Shown here: one piece after another, positions 5,795 through 13,554 of the stretch | Layout of the letters: the number at the start of each line of letters is the position of its first letter | Position numbering within the stretch: position 1 is the stretch's first letter | From: a virus | Direction: 5' to 3' (one strand) | IMG/VR virus record: IMGVR_UViG_3300026118_000013 | Coordinates: 1 to 40,480 of that record | DNA: 40,480 bases | The notes under the pieces: model-generated | What the model was told of the DNA's origin: nothing | Database searches by the model: none | What the model saw: the letters and a program-made list of their open reading frames with translations, nothing else | Position numbers and translations under genes: made by a program

Positions 5795-7759
5795 ATGGCA
5801 ACTGACTTCGATATTGTCTCGGACTTTACTCAAGATTATAACCGCGCTTACATGCTTCTTAATACTTATTACGCTGAAGCATATAGGGATGTAGGTTTCT
5901 ACTTAGGTAATCAGTGGTCGCTTGACCAAATGAAATACCTCAACGATGAGCGAAGAAATTCTTTCACATTCAATAAGAGCCGCAAAACTATCAACATGGT
6001 CTCAGGATACCTCAGCGCTAATCAGCAGCAGGGGATTGTAACGGCCAGAGAAAACTCCAATCCAGAGACGGCTGACCAGCTTACTGAATTACTACACACT
6101 CAGATGATGCCTAAAGGGTATCGTGCGATAAACCGCGCCAAACACAATTCATTAGTATCAGGAGTTTCATGGTTATCCCCTTGGATAGACTATAGAAGCG
6201 ATTACGTAAACGGGCGCATTGAGTTTCACCTTGATAACTGGAACGACGTCATCTGGGACCCTTTTAGCACACGCATGGACCTTGAGGATAGTACTTTTGT
6301 TGCTCGACGCAAGTATCTTAGCAAGGATGTTATAAAGTCGCTTGTACCTGGTTGTGAGCGAGAAATTGACGCAATGGGATACGGAAATAGGGACGAGAAG
6401 TTCACCTACGAACCTTATGCGCGACAATGGGGCCTGCAAGAGCTTCTGGCGTATAATGAGTACTGGAAACAACGATACAAAAAAGGATGGATTCTTGTCG
6501 ACAAAAATACAGGTGCACAAAAGCCCTGGAAAGGAGATAGGAACCGTCTGGCCATGCTTCAGCAAATGTTCCCCAACCTTGCCGTTATCGAAGGTTACTT
6601 TAAGACAGTGGAGTATAATGTTATTGTCGAGAACCGTTTACTCTACAGCGGTGAAGACCCTTGGGGAATTGGAGAGTACCCTTTTGTCCCGTACTACTGC
6701 GTATTCGACCCATCCTACGACCTATTTCAATGGAAGATACAAGGTTTACAAAGACTTCTTAGGGATTCCAATGAAGAATATAACATGCGAAAATCTAAGT
6801 TGCTGGACATCATGGATTCGCAGATTGGGTCGGGTTGGAAAGCAAAATCCGGAGCCGTGTCTAACCCAAAATCTCTTTTTCAGACTGGTCAAGGAAAGGT
6901 TATCTTCTTCAACCCTGGATTTGAAGTCTCTGACGCCGAACGCATAGATCCTCCTTCACTCCCTGAAAGCCTCTTCGCACTACAAGAATCCTTCGACGCT
7001 GATATCAAAGACTTTATCGATTTAGGTGCGCTCGCCAACGATCAAACCGACAGAATGAGTGCGATGCTTTTCAAAATGAAGACCTCAATGGCCATTATGC
7101 AGCTTGGTCCGATCATGGACAATTTCAAGGAAGCTGATTCTCTTGTAATGAAAAAAGTTCTCAAAATGATCCAGAAATTCACTCCAGAGAAGGTTGAGCG
7201 ATTAATCAAACAGGAACCGACAAACGAATTCTACAACGGAACCTTCCTGGAGTACGACATCGACTTCGCAGAGATGCCGATGACAGATTACCAGAAACAG
7301 TCAGCATTTATGCAAGCATGGACAATGAAGCAAGGTGGCGTCGATGTTCCAGACGAGATGCTTTGGGAGCTTTCACCTTACCCGATCAGCAAGAGAGGAG
7401 CTCAACTTGTTCAAGAGCAGCATGAAGCAGCCAAGGCAGCACAGCAGCAAGAGATGGAAGATAAGCAGCAGGTCAATCAGTTGCTACAGGCGAAGGCATT
7501 TACGGATATATCACTGGGAGAAGAGAGACTCAGCAGAATCAAATACGACGCAGCACTCAGTGAAGAAAGACTTGCAGCAGCTCAAGAAGAACGTTCTCGA
7601 AGTGTTCTTAATGATATTCGAGCAGTTAAAGAAATGGATGAAATTGACATGAACAACGCTGTAAAGCTGCTTGACATTGTGCGAGGTGTTGAAGAAGAAA
7701 ACAGGTTAGCCTCTATGGATACAGTGGTTCCTCAACCAGCAGTGAGTGAGAAAAAATGA
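5795..7759 (+). CDS. Portal protein, P22 type (654 aa)
   Basis: The portal forms the ring at the unique vertex through which DNA passes. The sequence begins MATDFDIVSDFTQDYNRAY and has the P22-portal pattern near residues 30-70: EAYRDVGFYLGNQWS, RNSFTFNKSRKTINMVSGYL. Later come the wing and crown regions and a Gln/Glu-rich helical barrel-like end (about 540-640; EAAKAAQQQEMEDKQQV). Length is slightly less than P22 gp1 (725 aa). It heads the long rightward virion operon, and its stop overlaps the next start (ATGA at 7756). Confidence 0.85.
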   Translation: MATDFDIVSDFTQDYNRAYMLLNTYYAEAYRDVGFYLGNQWSLDQMKYLNDERRNSFTFNKSRKTINMVSGYLSANQQQGIVTARENSNPETADQLTELLHTQMMPKGYRAINRAKHNSLVSGVSWLSPWIDYRSDYVNGRIEFHLDNWNDVIWDPFSTRMDLEDSTFVARRKYLSKDVIKSLVPGCEREIDAMGYGNRDEKFTYEPYARQWGLQELLAYNEYWKQRYKKGWILVDKNTGAQKPWKGDRNRLAMLQQMFPNLAVIEGYFKTVEYNVIVENRLLYSGEDPWGIGEYPFVPYYCVFDPSYDLFQWKIQGLQRLLRDSNEEYNMRKSKLLDIMDSQIGSGWKAKSGAVSNPKSLFQTGQGKVIFFNPGFEVSDAERIDPPSLPESLFALQESFDADIKDFIDLGALANDQTDRMSAMLFKMKTSMAIMQLGPIMDNFKEADSLVMKKVLKMIQKFTPEKVERLIKQEPTNEFYNGTFLEYDIDFAEMPMTDYQKQSAFMQAWTMKQGGVDVPDEMLWELSPYPISKRGAQLVQEQHEAAKAAQQQEMEDKQQVNQLLQAKAFTDISLGEERLSRIKYDAALSEERLAAAQEERSRSVLNDIRAVKEMDEIDMNNAVKLLDIVRGVEEENRLASMDTVVPQPAVSEKK

Positions 7760-8001
7760 ATAACGACGGATGGGGATTCATGGGAGCTGGAGCTTCCGAT
7801 AAGAGATTAGCCGGTGAAGATTTACAACACAATATTCAGCATGTAAAGCCGCTTTACAATTCAGGTGGTCCCGTTAAGGAAATGCTAAACAATGAAGCGA
7901 CGAGACACCAACAGGCCGGAACACATAGAAGTGCTCACATTAAGAGACACCAGGACAGAAATTATAACAGCCAGTATGGGCATGACACGCACAAATACTA
8001 G
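7756..8001 (+). CDS. Small His/Asn/Gly-rich protein (81 aa)
   Basis: Starts MNNDGWGFMGAGASDKRLAG and is rich in His, Asn and Gln, with few hydrophobics; probably extended or disordered. Translationally coupled to the portal by an ATGA overlap. First of a run of small genes between portal and scaffold; its place suggests a minor virion or assembly protein. No family recognised. Confidence 0.7.
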   Translation: MNNDGWGFMGAGASDKRLAGEDLQHNIQHVKPLYNSGGPVKEMLNNEATRHQQAGTHRSAHIKRHQDRNYNSQYGHDTHKY

Positions 8002-8009
8002 GAGAAATT

Positions 8010-8210
8010 ATGTTTGGATTTGATTTGTATCAGAGAGAAGAACTAGAGGCAAGTGCATGCAGTCAGCTGGATGTGGCAGGAATGCAGCCTCACGCAAGAG
8101 AATACCTTGAGTATGAGATGAATTGCGCAAGAAGTGAAAGAAAGTTTGAAATGATTGCCGATCAATTGATTGATTATCCAAGTGGCATTCAGTTTTCAGG
8201 AAAACCATGA
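8010..8210 (+). CDS. Small protein (66 aa)
   Basis: AGGAG lies just upstream of ATG 8010. The protein (MFGFDLYQREELEASACSQL, later MNCARSERKFEMIADQLI) is charged and helical. Unknown function; part of the portal-to-scaffold block of small genes. Confidence 0.65.
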   Translation: MFGFDLYQREELEASACSQLDVAGMQPHAREYLEYEMNCARSERKFEMIADQLIDYPSGIQFSGKP

Positions 8211-8222
8211 GAAAAGTGATAG

Positions 8223-8438
8223 ATGATAGCAGAAGGAAAGAAGGGTGTTTGCGAGTTTTGCAAAAGAGCCTACGAGAAAAAGAATAAACGACAGATGTTT
8301 TGCACACCCAATTGTCAAAGAGGGAAGCTGATCGAGTTAAGCAATATGAAGTGGTTTAAGAAAGTGAATTCACAGCTTCCAAGTAGAAAAGGCGCCAATA
8401 GTCCTCCAAAGCTAAATAAGGCAAGAGATGACAGCTAG
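8223..8438 (+). CDS. Small zinc-finger-like protein (71 aa)
   Basis: The N-terminal half has CEFCKRAYEKKNKRQMFC followed by TPNC: a C..C...15...C....C arrangement resembling FCS/MYM-type zinc fingers. The rest is basic (FKKVNSQLPSRKGAN). It may bind nucleic acid or act as an assembly cofactor. It overlaps the next gene by 11 bases. Confidence 0.7.
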   Translation: MIAEGKKGVCEFCKRAYEKKNKRQMFCTPNCQRGKLIELSNMKWFKKVNSQLPSRKGANSPPKLNKARDDS

Positions 8439-8646
8439 TATGTTTCAAGGCGAAGGTGGTTACACAAGCGTTGTGGGCGAGAAGCCTAAACGTGTTGCCG
8501 CATTGAAACAAGGATCAGTTGGACCGACAATGAGCGACTTGCAGTTTGAGATGGAGAATGAGCGAAAGCAGCATCAACAGGCTTATGAATATGAGCATGG
8601 AAGTCACAGCGATGACAACTTACCATTAGGAAAGGCTTCGTTTTGA
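8428..8646 (+). CDS. Small Gln/His-rich protein (72 aa)
   Basis: MTASMFQGEGGYTSVVGEKP opens a polar protein with a helical middle (MSDLQFEMENERKQHQQAYEY). It overlaps both neighbours; its TGA overlaps the TTG start of the next gene. No family recognised. Confidence 0.65.
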   Translation: MTASMFQGEGGYTSVVGEKPKRVAALKQGSVGPTMSDLQFEMENERKQHQQAYEYEHGSHSDDNLPLGKASF

Positions 8647-9146
8647 TTTTGCAGCTTAATCCTCCATTGCCAATGATGACTCCGAAAGGAAGCGGTTATG
8701 CAAACTTCCTGATAGAAAGAGGCATGGAGTTTGACCTTGAATGGGTTGTTTTTCTGGATAACAAAGAAGTTTGGTCATTCCAGAATAGAGATGTGAGACT
8801 TGATAGTAACATAACTTTTGGAAGAGTAGATGGGAAAAGGAAACGAACCGATGAATACGCTGAAGCCGCAGCCAGGGCAGAGCAATACTTACAATCCGAA
8901 ATTCCATCCACTACCAGGAGTTTGGGCCGAGGAGCAACTCAATTTGTCTACCGGCCTCCCGCGACAGCACACTTCTACAACGATGACTGGGTCGTCAACC
9001 TCGTCCCTACAAAAAGCCCTAGCAGCGGAGAGACAGCAACACGAGTATTGGGAAAAGTGGCAGGGAGTGACACCGGGAAAAGCAGTATACGAAAACCCAA
9101 GAGAGCTGCAAAACACATTGCTTCCAAGTGCAAAATACGGGACTGA
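8643..9146 (+). CDS. Conserved small phage protein with odd C-terminal extension
   Basis: The first 60 residues (MILQLNPPLPMMTPKGSGYA; FDLEWVVFLDNKEVWSFQNRDVR; NITFGR) match a common 60-70 residue phage protein that sits between portal and coat genes. The start is TTG 8643, with AGGAAAGG seven bases upstream. After NITFGR the frame stays open for another 100 codons, overlapping the next gene by 317 bases in another frame. The extension is rich in Arg, Thr, Ser and Pro like a shadow. A TAG lies at 8827-8829 in the neighbour's frame, immediately before its ATG, so a single-base change upstream would restore a normal short gene. I trust only 8643 to about 8829. Confidence 0.7.
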   Translation: MILQLNPPLPMMTPKGSGYANFLIERGMEFDLEWVVFLDNKEVWSFQNRDVRLDSNITFGRVDGKRKRTDEYAEAAARAEQYLQSEIPSTTRSLGRGATQFVYRPPATAHFYNDDWVVNLVPTKSPSSGETATRVLGKVAGSDTGKSSIRKPKRAAKHIASKCKIRD

Positions 9147-9165
9147 AGGCAGAGGGTATGGATAA
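8830..9165 (+). CDS. Small protein, likely virion assembly (111 aa)
   Basis: MGKGNEPMNTLKPQPGQSNT leads to NPKFHPLPGVWAEEQLNLST and QKALAAERQQHEYWEKW. The composition is more protein-like than the overlapping frame. GGAAG lies five to six bases before ATG 8830. No family recognised; the position between portal and scaffold fits a minor head protein. Its end overlaps the next gene by eight bases. Confidence 0.7.
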   Translation: MGKGNEPMNTLKPQPGQSNTYNPKFHPLPGVWAEEQLNLSTGLPRQHTSTTMTGSSTSSLQKALAAERQQHEYWEKWQGVTPGKAVYENPRELQNTLLPSAKYGTEGRGYG

Positions 9166-9406
9166 GGTTGATCTAAAAGAAAAGTTTGATGGCGTCCTAA
9201 CCGTCGTTAAAAGACGTATTTCCTTCATGAAAGAAAGTGAAGTTAAAGAAGAAATAGAGAGAAAAGGAAAGATGGAGTTCATTCAATTATGGGCTCCTCC
9301 GAAAGTGAAAGTGACTATAGAGGTTTTAGATGAAGAAGAAGATCAGTGCATTAAAGAAAGCGCGGAGTGCCTTGAAGAAAGCAGAGCATGTGAACACTCC
9401 TGTTAG
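9158..9406 (+). CDS. Small charged protein (82 aa)
   Basis: From ATG 9158 (GAAGG eight bases upstream) the protein reads MDKVDLKEKFDGVLTVVKRR, then IQLWAPPKVKVTIEVLDEEE, and ends with a Cys-rich tail. A GTG at 9128 is an alternative start. The last 77 bases overlap a Lys-rich frame at 9330, so one of the two may be incomplete. Unknown function. Confidence 0.55.
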   Translation: MDKVDLKEKFDGVLTVVKRRISFMKESEVKEEIERKGKMEFIQLWAPPKVKVTIEVLDEEEDQCIKESAECLEESRACEHSC

Positions 9407-9449
9407 CATTAAGAACAAATTGAACACAAAAAAGGAGAAGAAGGCATGA
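9330..9449 (+). CDS. Very small Lys-rich protein (39 aa)
   Basis: MKKKISALKKARSALKKAEH continues to a Lys-rich end. AGAGG sits six bases before ATG 9330, and the TGA overlaps the next ATG (9446). The heptad-like SALKKA repeats suggest an amphipathic basic helix, possibly DNA-binding. It overlaps the end of the previous gene by 77 bases. Confidence 0.5.
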   Translation: MKKKISALKKARSALKKAEHVNTPVSIKNKLNTKKEKKA

Positions 9450-9676
9450 AAGACCAAGCTGGATTCGAAAGCATGGAGCGAAACAACGAGCGTCAGCCGA
9501 TGGTGAGCCACCAGAGTGAGACGACTCCTCAGTCTGTTGCTAATAACTGGCAAGCAGGCGTGTACGAGATGAAGAGTGAAGCAATGGATGAAGCTTATGG
9601 CATGGCAGGAAAGGGCGATGTTCAGAAAGACTTCGGAAAGGCTCATTCGCAATTTAGAGATTATAACTGGGCTTAA
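9446..9676 (+). CDS. Small polar protein (76 aa)
   Basis: An excellent ribosome site (AAGGAGAAGAAGG) precedes ATG 9446. The protein (MKDQAGFESMERNNERQPMV; NNWQAGVYEMKSEAMDEAYG; FGKAHSQFRDYNWA) is polar and probably helical in the middle. No family recognised. Confidence 0.65.
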   Translation: MKDQAGFESMERNNERQPMVSHQSETTPQSVANNWQAGVYEMKSEAMDEAYGMAGKGDVQKDFGKAHSQFRDYNWA

Positions 9677-9885
9677 CAACGATAGAACCACTTCCACCAA
9701 GAGTTGAAAAATGGCTGGTGAAGAAGTGGAGAGAATATTTAGGAATTGATGGAAACGACACTAATAGGACAAAAACGCAACTCCAATATGCAGGAGATGG
9801 GCGAGACAAGAGAACCGATGGCAGCAGATTGCTGGTCCGACGCAAACCGCTTAGCGGAGATGTATTCCAAGAAGTTGCATCATGA
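9667..9885 (+). other. Protein-like open frame lacking a normal start
   Basis: Between TAA 9664-9666 and TGA 9883-9885 one frame is open for 72 codons with no ATG, GTG or TTG near its beginning. It reads IEPLPPRVEKWLVKKWREYL from ATA 9682, more protein-like than the competing frame over the same bases. It could be a gene with a CTG or ATA start, a frameshifted extension, or a remnant. It overlaps the first part of the gene at 9749. Confidence 0.35.
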
Positions 9886-10159
9886 CTTCTGGGTTTTGTT
9901 TGCAGCTAAGCCTCATGTCACTCAGAAAAATGCAATTGTCAACGGTTGGGAAGTAATCGCAAAACGACCTCCTCAGCCAATGGTTGGAGTTCTTGTTTTT
10001 AAATGGATTCACAAGGAAAAGCGACTTACGGTTGAAACCGACTTGAGCTTGCCTTATGACATTCCTATTAGTGAAGCAGAAATGTCCTCGAGCATGAAAG
10101 ACTTTAACCCAATTCTTGCAGACACTGCAAAGAAATCAGGGTCGATACTTTTAGCATAA
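9749..10159 (+). CDS. Protein of unknown function before the scaffold (136 aa)
   Basis: The convincing part is the C-terminal 110 residues: CWSDANRLAEMYSKKLHHDF, WEVIAKRPPQPMVGVLVFKW, TVETDLSLPYDIPISEAEM. The first 20 or so residues overlap a protein-like frame and may not be coding; starts at 9788, 9797 or 9818 are alternatives. The gene ends before a terminator, closing the portal operon. A head-related role is inferred from position only. Confidence 0.65.
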   Translation: METTLIGQKRNSNMQEMGETREPMAADCWSDANRLAEMYSKKLHHDFWVLFAAKPHVTQKNAIVNGWEVIAKRPPQPMVGVLVFKWIHKEKRLTVETDLSLPYDIPISEAEMSSSMKDFNPILADTAKKSGSILLA

Positions 10160-10201
10160 TTTTAGGTCGCGTTAACTTCGCCAACCTACTTTAAAGGCTT
10201 A

Positions 10202-10237
10202 CCGTTGAGCCAGCCTGGCAAATCAACGGACTTTTTT
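10202..10237 (+). terminator. Rho-independent terminator
   Basis: CCGTTGA (10202-10208) pairs with TCAACGG (10223-10229); GCCAG/CTGGC lies inside the loop; six T follow (10232-10237). It separates the portal and small-gene block from the scaffold-coat block. Confidence 0.75.
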
Positions 10238-10246
10238 GGCTTATGA

Positions 10247-10264
10247 TGTCAAAAAAATTCTTGA
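10247..10264 (+). promoter_or_regulatory. Palindromic motif copy 2
   Basis: TGTCAAAAAAATTCTTGA followed by AAA, ten bases past the terminator and 43 bp before the scaffold gene. A TATGAT lies directly upstream. This placement at the head of the coat-protein unit supports a role in starting transcription there. Confidence 0.7.
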
Positions 10265-10306
10265 AAACGGGCGTGAACCGATCCGTCGCCGGGATCATAA
10301 GGAAAT

Positions 10307-11065
10307 ATGGATATTGATATGTCAAGACCTGGGACTGAGCTATTCCCTGAGTCTAACAATTACAGCTCAAACGACGTAACTCAGGATCAATTCGTCGGTG
10401 ATCCACTAAACACGGGCGTAACACAGCAAGACGTCGCCGGTCAGCAATTGTCCGATAAGGAGATGAACTTTCGGGCACTACGTGATGAAACAGCCAAGTT
10501 GAAAGAAGAGGCGAGTTATTGGAGGGGCCAAGCAGAAGCGTATGCAAAAGTTCCAACTCGTCAACCAGAATCAGTGCAAGCAACTAAACAAGATGCATTA
10601 AATGCGTTGGATTTGGATGACTCGCGCGACGTTAGGAAGGCTTTCGACGCTATTAGGCAGGAGAACATTCAACTCCGGGAAGAGATAAAAGATGCTCTCA
10701 CTGCCATAGAAACAAAGTCTCAGCGTCAGGACTGGAACAACATGGTCACACAGCACGTACCGCAATTAACTAGTAAGAACCCGATATTTGCCGAGATGAT
10801 TCGCAATGCATCCAATCCCTATGAGGCAGCTTATTTGTTAGCGGAATTGAATTCAAGAGCAAGCACTCCCGTCCAGAACCAAAACCAGAATATGGCTTTG
10901 GGAAGTCAACAGACTAATGGACAAAGAGCGCTAGCAAATGCATCCAAGCCGCAAACATTAGCTACCGTTGGTGGTCAAGGACAGCTTAGTGCTGCTGATT
11001 ACTACGCTAGCATGTCTGATGAGGACTTCCATAAGATCGCATCGAGGAATCTGGCCGGTATCTAA
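10307..11065 (+). CDS. Probable scaffolding protein (252 aa)
   Basis: The gene sits directly before the coat gene. The protein has a polar N-terminus, a coiled-coil stretch (FRALRDETAKLKEEASYWRG; IRQENIQLREEIKDALTAIE), a Gln/Asn-rich linker and a short ordered end (SAADYYASMSDEDFHKIASR). Acidic, helical, Gln-rich proteins just before the coat gene are usually scaffolds that guide prohead assembly and are removed later. Scaffolds are poorly conserved, so the call rests on position and composition. Confidence 0.65.
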   Translation: MDIDMSRPGTELFPESNNYSSNDVTQDQFVGDPLNTGVTQQDVAGQQLSDKEMNFRALRDETAKLKEEASYWRGQAEAYAKVPTRQPESVQATKQDALNALDLDDSRDVRKAFDAIRQENIQLREEIKDALTAIETKSQRQDWNNMVTQHVPQLTSKNPIFAEMIRNASNPYEAAYLLAELNSRASTPVQNQNQNMALGSQQTNGQRALANASKPQTLATVGGQGQLSAADYYASMSDEDFHKIASRNLAGI

Positions 11066-11080
11066 CCGATAGGTTGATAT

Positions 11081-12025
11081 ATGCCAATTACAACAACCGC
11101 TCAAGTGCCACCAGAAGTCAGAACCTATTTTGATAGACTTTTGCTCACATTAGCGCGTCCATACTACATCTACGACCTGTTTGCCCAGAAAAGGACTATT
11201 CCCCTTAATTCTGGCGATCAGATGATTTTTAGACGTTACTCAACGCTTTCTGCGGCTACAGTGCCAATTACAGATGGTACTACGCCTCCAGGAGATGCTT
11301 TGAGCGTGACTGACTTTTCTACCCAGATTAAGTGGTACGGAAACTTCGTCACAATTACAGACCAAGTGCAGTTTACAGTACAAGATAGAGTTCTTAATGA
11401 GGCAACAAGAGTGCTCTCATTGCAGCTAGGATTAACTTTGGACACACTAATCAGAAATATGATGGTCGCAACGGCTTCTAGCATACTTTGCAGCAATGGT
11501 ATTAACGGCGGAACCCCTACAGAGATAACTACAGCGGACATTAAGACTGCCGTACGTGCTCTTCGTCTCGGTAACGCAAGATTAATGACCAAGCCTATCC
11601 CTGGAGAAAACCGTTTTGCGACTTCACCCGTAAGGTCAAGTTACTGGGGCTTCATGGATGTTACGCTCCAAAATGACCTTGAAGCATGCGCAGACTTCCT
11701 CTCCGCTGCAAACTACCCTAACCCTATGGATGCGCTTGAAGCAGAATGGGGCTCCACAAACAACGTAAGATGGCTTTTGAGCACAAACGGATATGCTTCC
11801 AGTGCTGCAACACCTGTCTGGAACAACATCATCCTCGGTCAAGAAGCCTATGGTGTTGTGAAGCTTGGTTCTAAAGAAGCTGAGTTTATCGTGAAGCCTC
11901 TTGGTTCTTCTGGTACCTCTGATCCGCTTAACCAGCGTGGTTCTGTGGGCTACAAGTACCCATTTGCGACACGTCTCCTTAATGACAACTGGATCACCCG
12001 GTTGCTCGCAACTCAAAGACTTTAA
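11081..12025 (+). CDS. Major capsid protein, N4-gp56 type (314 aa)
   Basis: MPITTTAQVPPEVRTYFDRL, then ARPYYIYDLFAQKRTIPLNS, MIFRRYSTL, IKWYGNFVTITDQVQF and LGLTLDTLIRNMMV are the ordered signatures of the N4-gp56 family of HK97-fold coat proteins. Shorter than N4 gp56 itself. Preceded by the likely scaffold; a strong AAGGAGG for the next gene follows within 12 bases. It will be the most abundant protein of the virion. Confidence 0.85.
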   Translation: MPITTTAQVPPEVRTYFDRLLLTLARPYYIYDLFAQKRTIPLNSGDQMIFRRYSTLSAATVPITDGTTPPGDALSVTDFSTQIKWYGNFVTITDQVQFTVQDRVLNEATRVLSLQLGLTLDTLIRNMMVATASSILCSNGINGGTPTEITTADIKTAVRALRLGNARLMTKPIPGENRFATSPVRSSYWGFMDVTLQNDLEACADFLSAANYPNPMDALEAEWGSTNNVRWLLSTNGYASSAATPVWNNIILGQEAYGVVKLGSKEAEFIVKPLGSSGTSDPLNQRGSVGYKYPFATRLLNDNWITRLLATQRL

Positions 12026-12036
12026 GGAGGAATGAA

Positions 12037-12744
12037 ATGAGTCAATATAGAAACGGAATTATCACAAGTACAGGTGCCGCAGTTAACCTTAATCTAGGAT
12101 TCGTTCCAGATAGATTTACTGTCACCAACTACACGAAAACAGCAGCTCAGACTGGTGTTGGATTCTCTGAATGGATTAAAAACGTTGTGGCAAGTGCGAA
12201 AGCATTAATCTCAACATATACAGCAGGGGTTCCCACCGTCTCTCTTCTAGCTTCTAACGGGTTCACTCCTGTTAATGCTGGTGGAGTTTGGTACAACACT
12301 CAGTACACGATCACGGGCGTATCTAATGCTAATCCCGGCGTCGTTACTTTGTCTAGCTTAACTCCTACAGGTGCTCAGACTTTGGTTAATGGCGATACGG
12401 TCACCATTTCTGGAGTCGTTGGAATGACACAGCTTAATACCAACAGATATGTGGTCTCTGGTATCTCGGGCTCTACATTCACATTATACGACACCTTCGG
12501 CAATCCAGTAGATACTTCGGCTTTTGGAACTTACGTCTCAGGAGGTATTGCGAACCTTATCTCCACTCCGGCTACAGCTCCAACGATCGATGCTACTACA
12601 GGTCAGATCAGCGTTCAGGGAAATCCAGCAGGAAATCAATACGACACAGGCTACCAAGGGATCACTCTTGGAACTGGCGTGGTTGGTTCTGCCGCTGACG
12701 TCCTTTACTGGGAAGCTTGGGCTGAAACTCCCACAGGCTGGTAA
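12037..12744 (+). CDS. Capsid-adjacent beta-rich protein with FCCH-like domain (235 aa)
   Basis: Residues about 88-180 read YTITGVSNANPGVVTLSSL, VNGDTVTISGVVGMTQLNTN, FTLYDTFGNPVDTSAFGTYV. That is the small beta domain annotated in many phage proteins as E1-FCCH-like. The flanks are beta-rich and without signal peptide. The next gene is essentially the same domain alone. It is probably a capsid decoration or head-surface protein; AAGGAGG lies seven bases before ATG. Confidence 0.7.
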   Translation: MSQYRNGIITSTGAAVNLNLGFVPDRFTVTNYTKTAAQTGVGFSEWIKNVVASAKALISTYTAGVPTVSLLASNGFTPVNAGGVWYNTQYTITGVSNANPGVVTLSSLTPTGAQTLVNGDTVTISGVVGMTQLNTNRYVVSGISGSTFTLYDTFGNPVDTSAFGTYVSGGIANLISTPATAPTIDATTGQISVQGNPAGNQYDTGYQGITLGTGVVGSAADVLYWEAWAETPTGW

Positions 12745-12750
12745 TCAAAC

Positions 12751-12777
12751 GGGGGAAGGACTTTACATCCTTCCCTC
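12751..12777 (+). terminator. Hairpin between capsid-operon genes (partial terminator or processing site)
   Basis: GGGAAGGA (12753-12760) pairs perfectly with TCCTTCCC (12768-12775), extendable by two pairs, loop CTTTACA. Only four T follow, seven bases later. It could attenuate transcription between the abundant coat proteins and the later genes or protect the upstream message. Confidence 0.55.
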
Positions 12778-12792
12778 ACTTTTAGGAGACAA

Positions 12793-13146
12793 ATGACCGC
12801 ATTAGTTGGCTTCCCGTTAGGGACAATCTACAACATCACTGATATCACGCAATCCGTTCCAGGAGTAGTGACTCTTGAAAGCGTTGCTGATGCCAATTCT
12901 TTTGCGGTTGCTGACGGTCAAACAGTGACCATTTCCAAGGTTTCCGGAATGCGACAGTTGAATGATAACCGATACATCATTGGCAACTTTGATTCAAACG
13001 CGAAGACGTTTCAGCTCTTTACCATTCAAGGCTTTCCGGTAGACACAACAGAATTTCAGCCCTACGTGGCCGGCGGACAAATCAACATCGTTTCTTATGT
13101 CGCGCAAGCTGGGCAACCACCAGGGCTTATGTACAACAATCAATGA
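12793..13146 (+). CDS. FCCH-like domain protein, paralogue of the previous gene (117 aa)
   Basis: YNITDITQSVPGVVTLESV, DGQTVTISKVSGMRQLNDNR and FQLFTIQGFPVDTTEFQPYV line up one-to-one with the central domain of the upstream 235-residue protein. The two genes look like a duplication in which this copy is the bare domain. Likely a head decoration or minor virion protein. AGGAG lies eight bases before ATG. Confidence 0.7.
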   Translation: MTALVGFPLGTIYNITDITQSVPGVVTLESVADANSFAVADGQTVTISKVSGMRQLNDNRYIIGNFDSNAKTFQLFTIQGFPVDTTEFQPYVAGGQINIVSYVAQAGQPPGLMYNNQ

Positions 13147-13152
13147 GGAAAA

Positions 13153-13554
13153 ATGGCAACAGTAATCAATAGAAGCAGAGAAAAGAAAATCCCAGTAGAG
13201 GAATTGCAAGAGAACCATCTAGCTGGACCGGCAGATGAGCCAATGGAAAAAATCGCTGCCGAGCTTAAAGAGAATCAAGTCGTTGTAATGACACAGGTTC
13301 CTAATTTCGAGAAGATCACCTTTAGAAATCAAAGAGATCCTGGTCACGTCCTAGAGTTCCATTATGCTAGCAAAACACATCCGTTTAAAATGTACAAGCT
13401 CACTGATGGAGCCCAATATGACTTGCCAACCGAAGTCATTAAGAACCTAGAAAGCTGCCGCGAGAACATCGAGAAATACCGTAAGGGACCCGATGGATTG
13501 CCGCAGATTTACGTTGCAGGCTACAAGACCCATTTCGTCTGTGAGAGGGTGTAA
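13153..13554 (+). CDS. Head-region protein of unknown function (133 aa)
   Basis: MATVINRSREKKIPVEELQE starts a charged arm, followed by a compact part: KITFRNQRDPGHVLEFHYAS, FKMYKLTDGAQYDLPTEVIK, IYVAGYKTHFVCERV. Small proteins of this kind commonly lie between coat and adaptor genes. Its stop overlaps the next start (TAATG). Possibly a head-closure or cement protein; not provable from sequence. Confidence 0.65.
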   Translation: MATVINRSREKKIPVEELQENHLAGPADEPMEKIAAELKENQVVVMTQVPNFEKITFRNQRDPGHVLEFHYASKTHPFKMYKLTDGAQYDLPTEVIKNLESCRENIEKYRKGPDGLPQIYVAGYKTHFVCERV

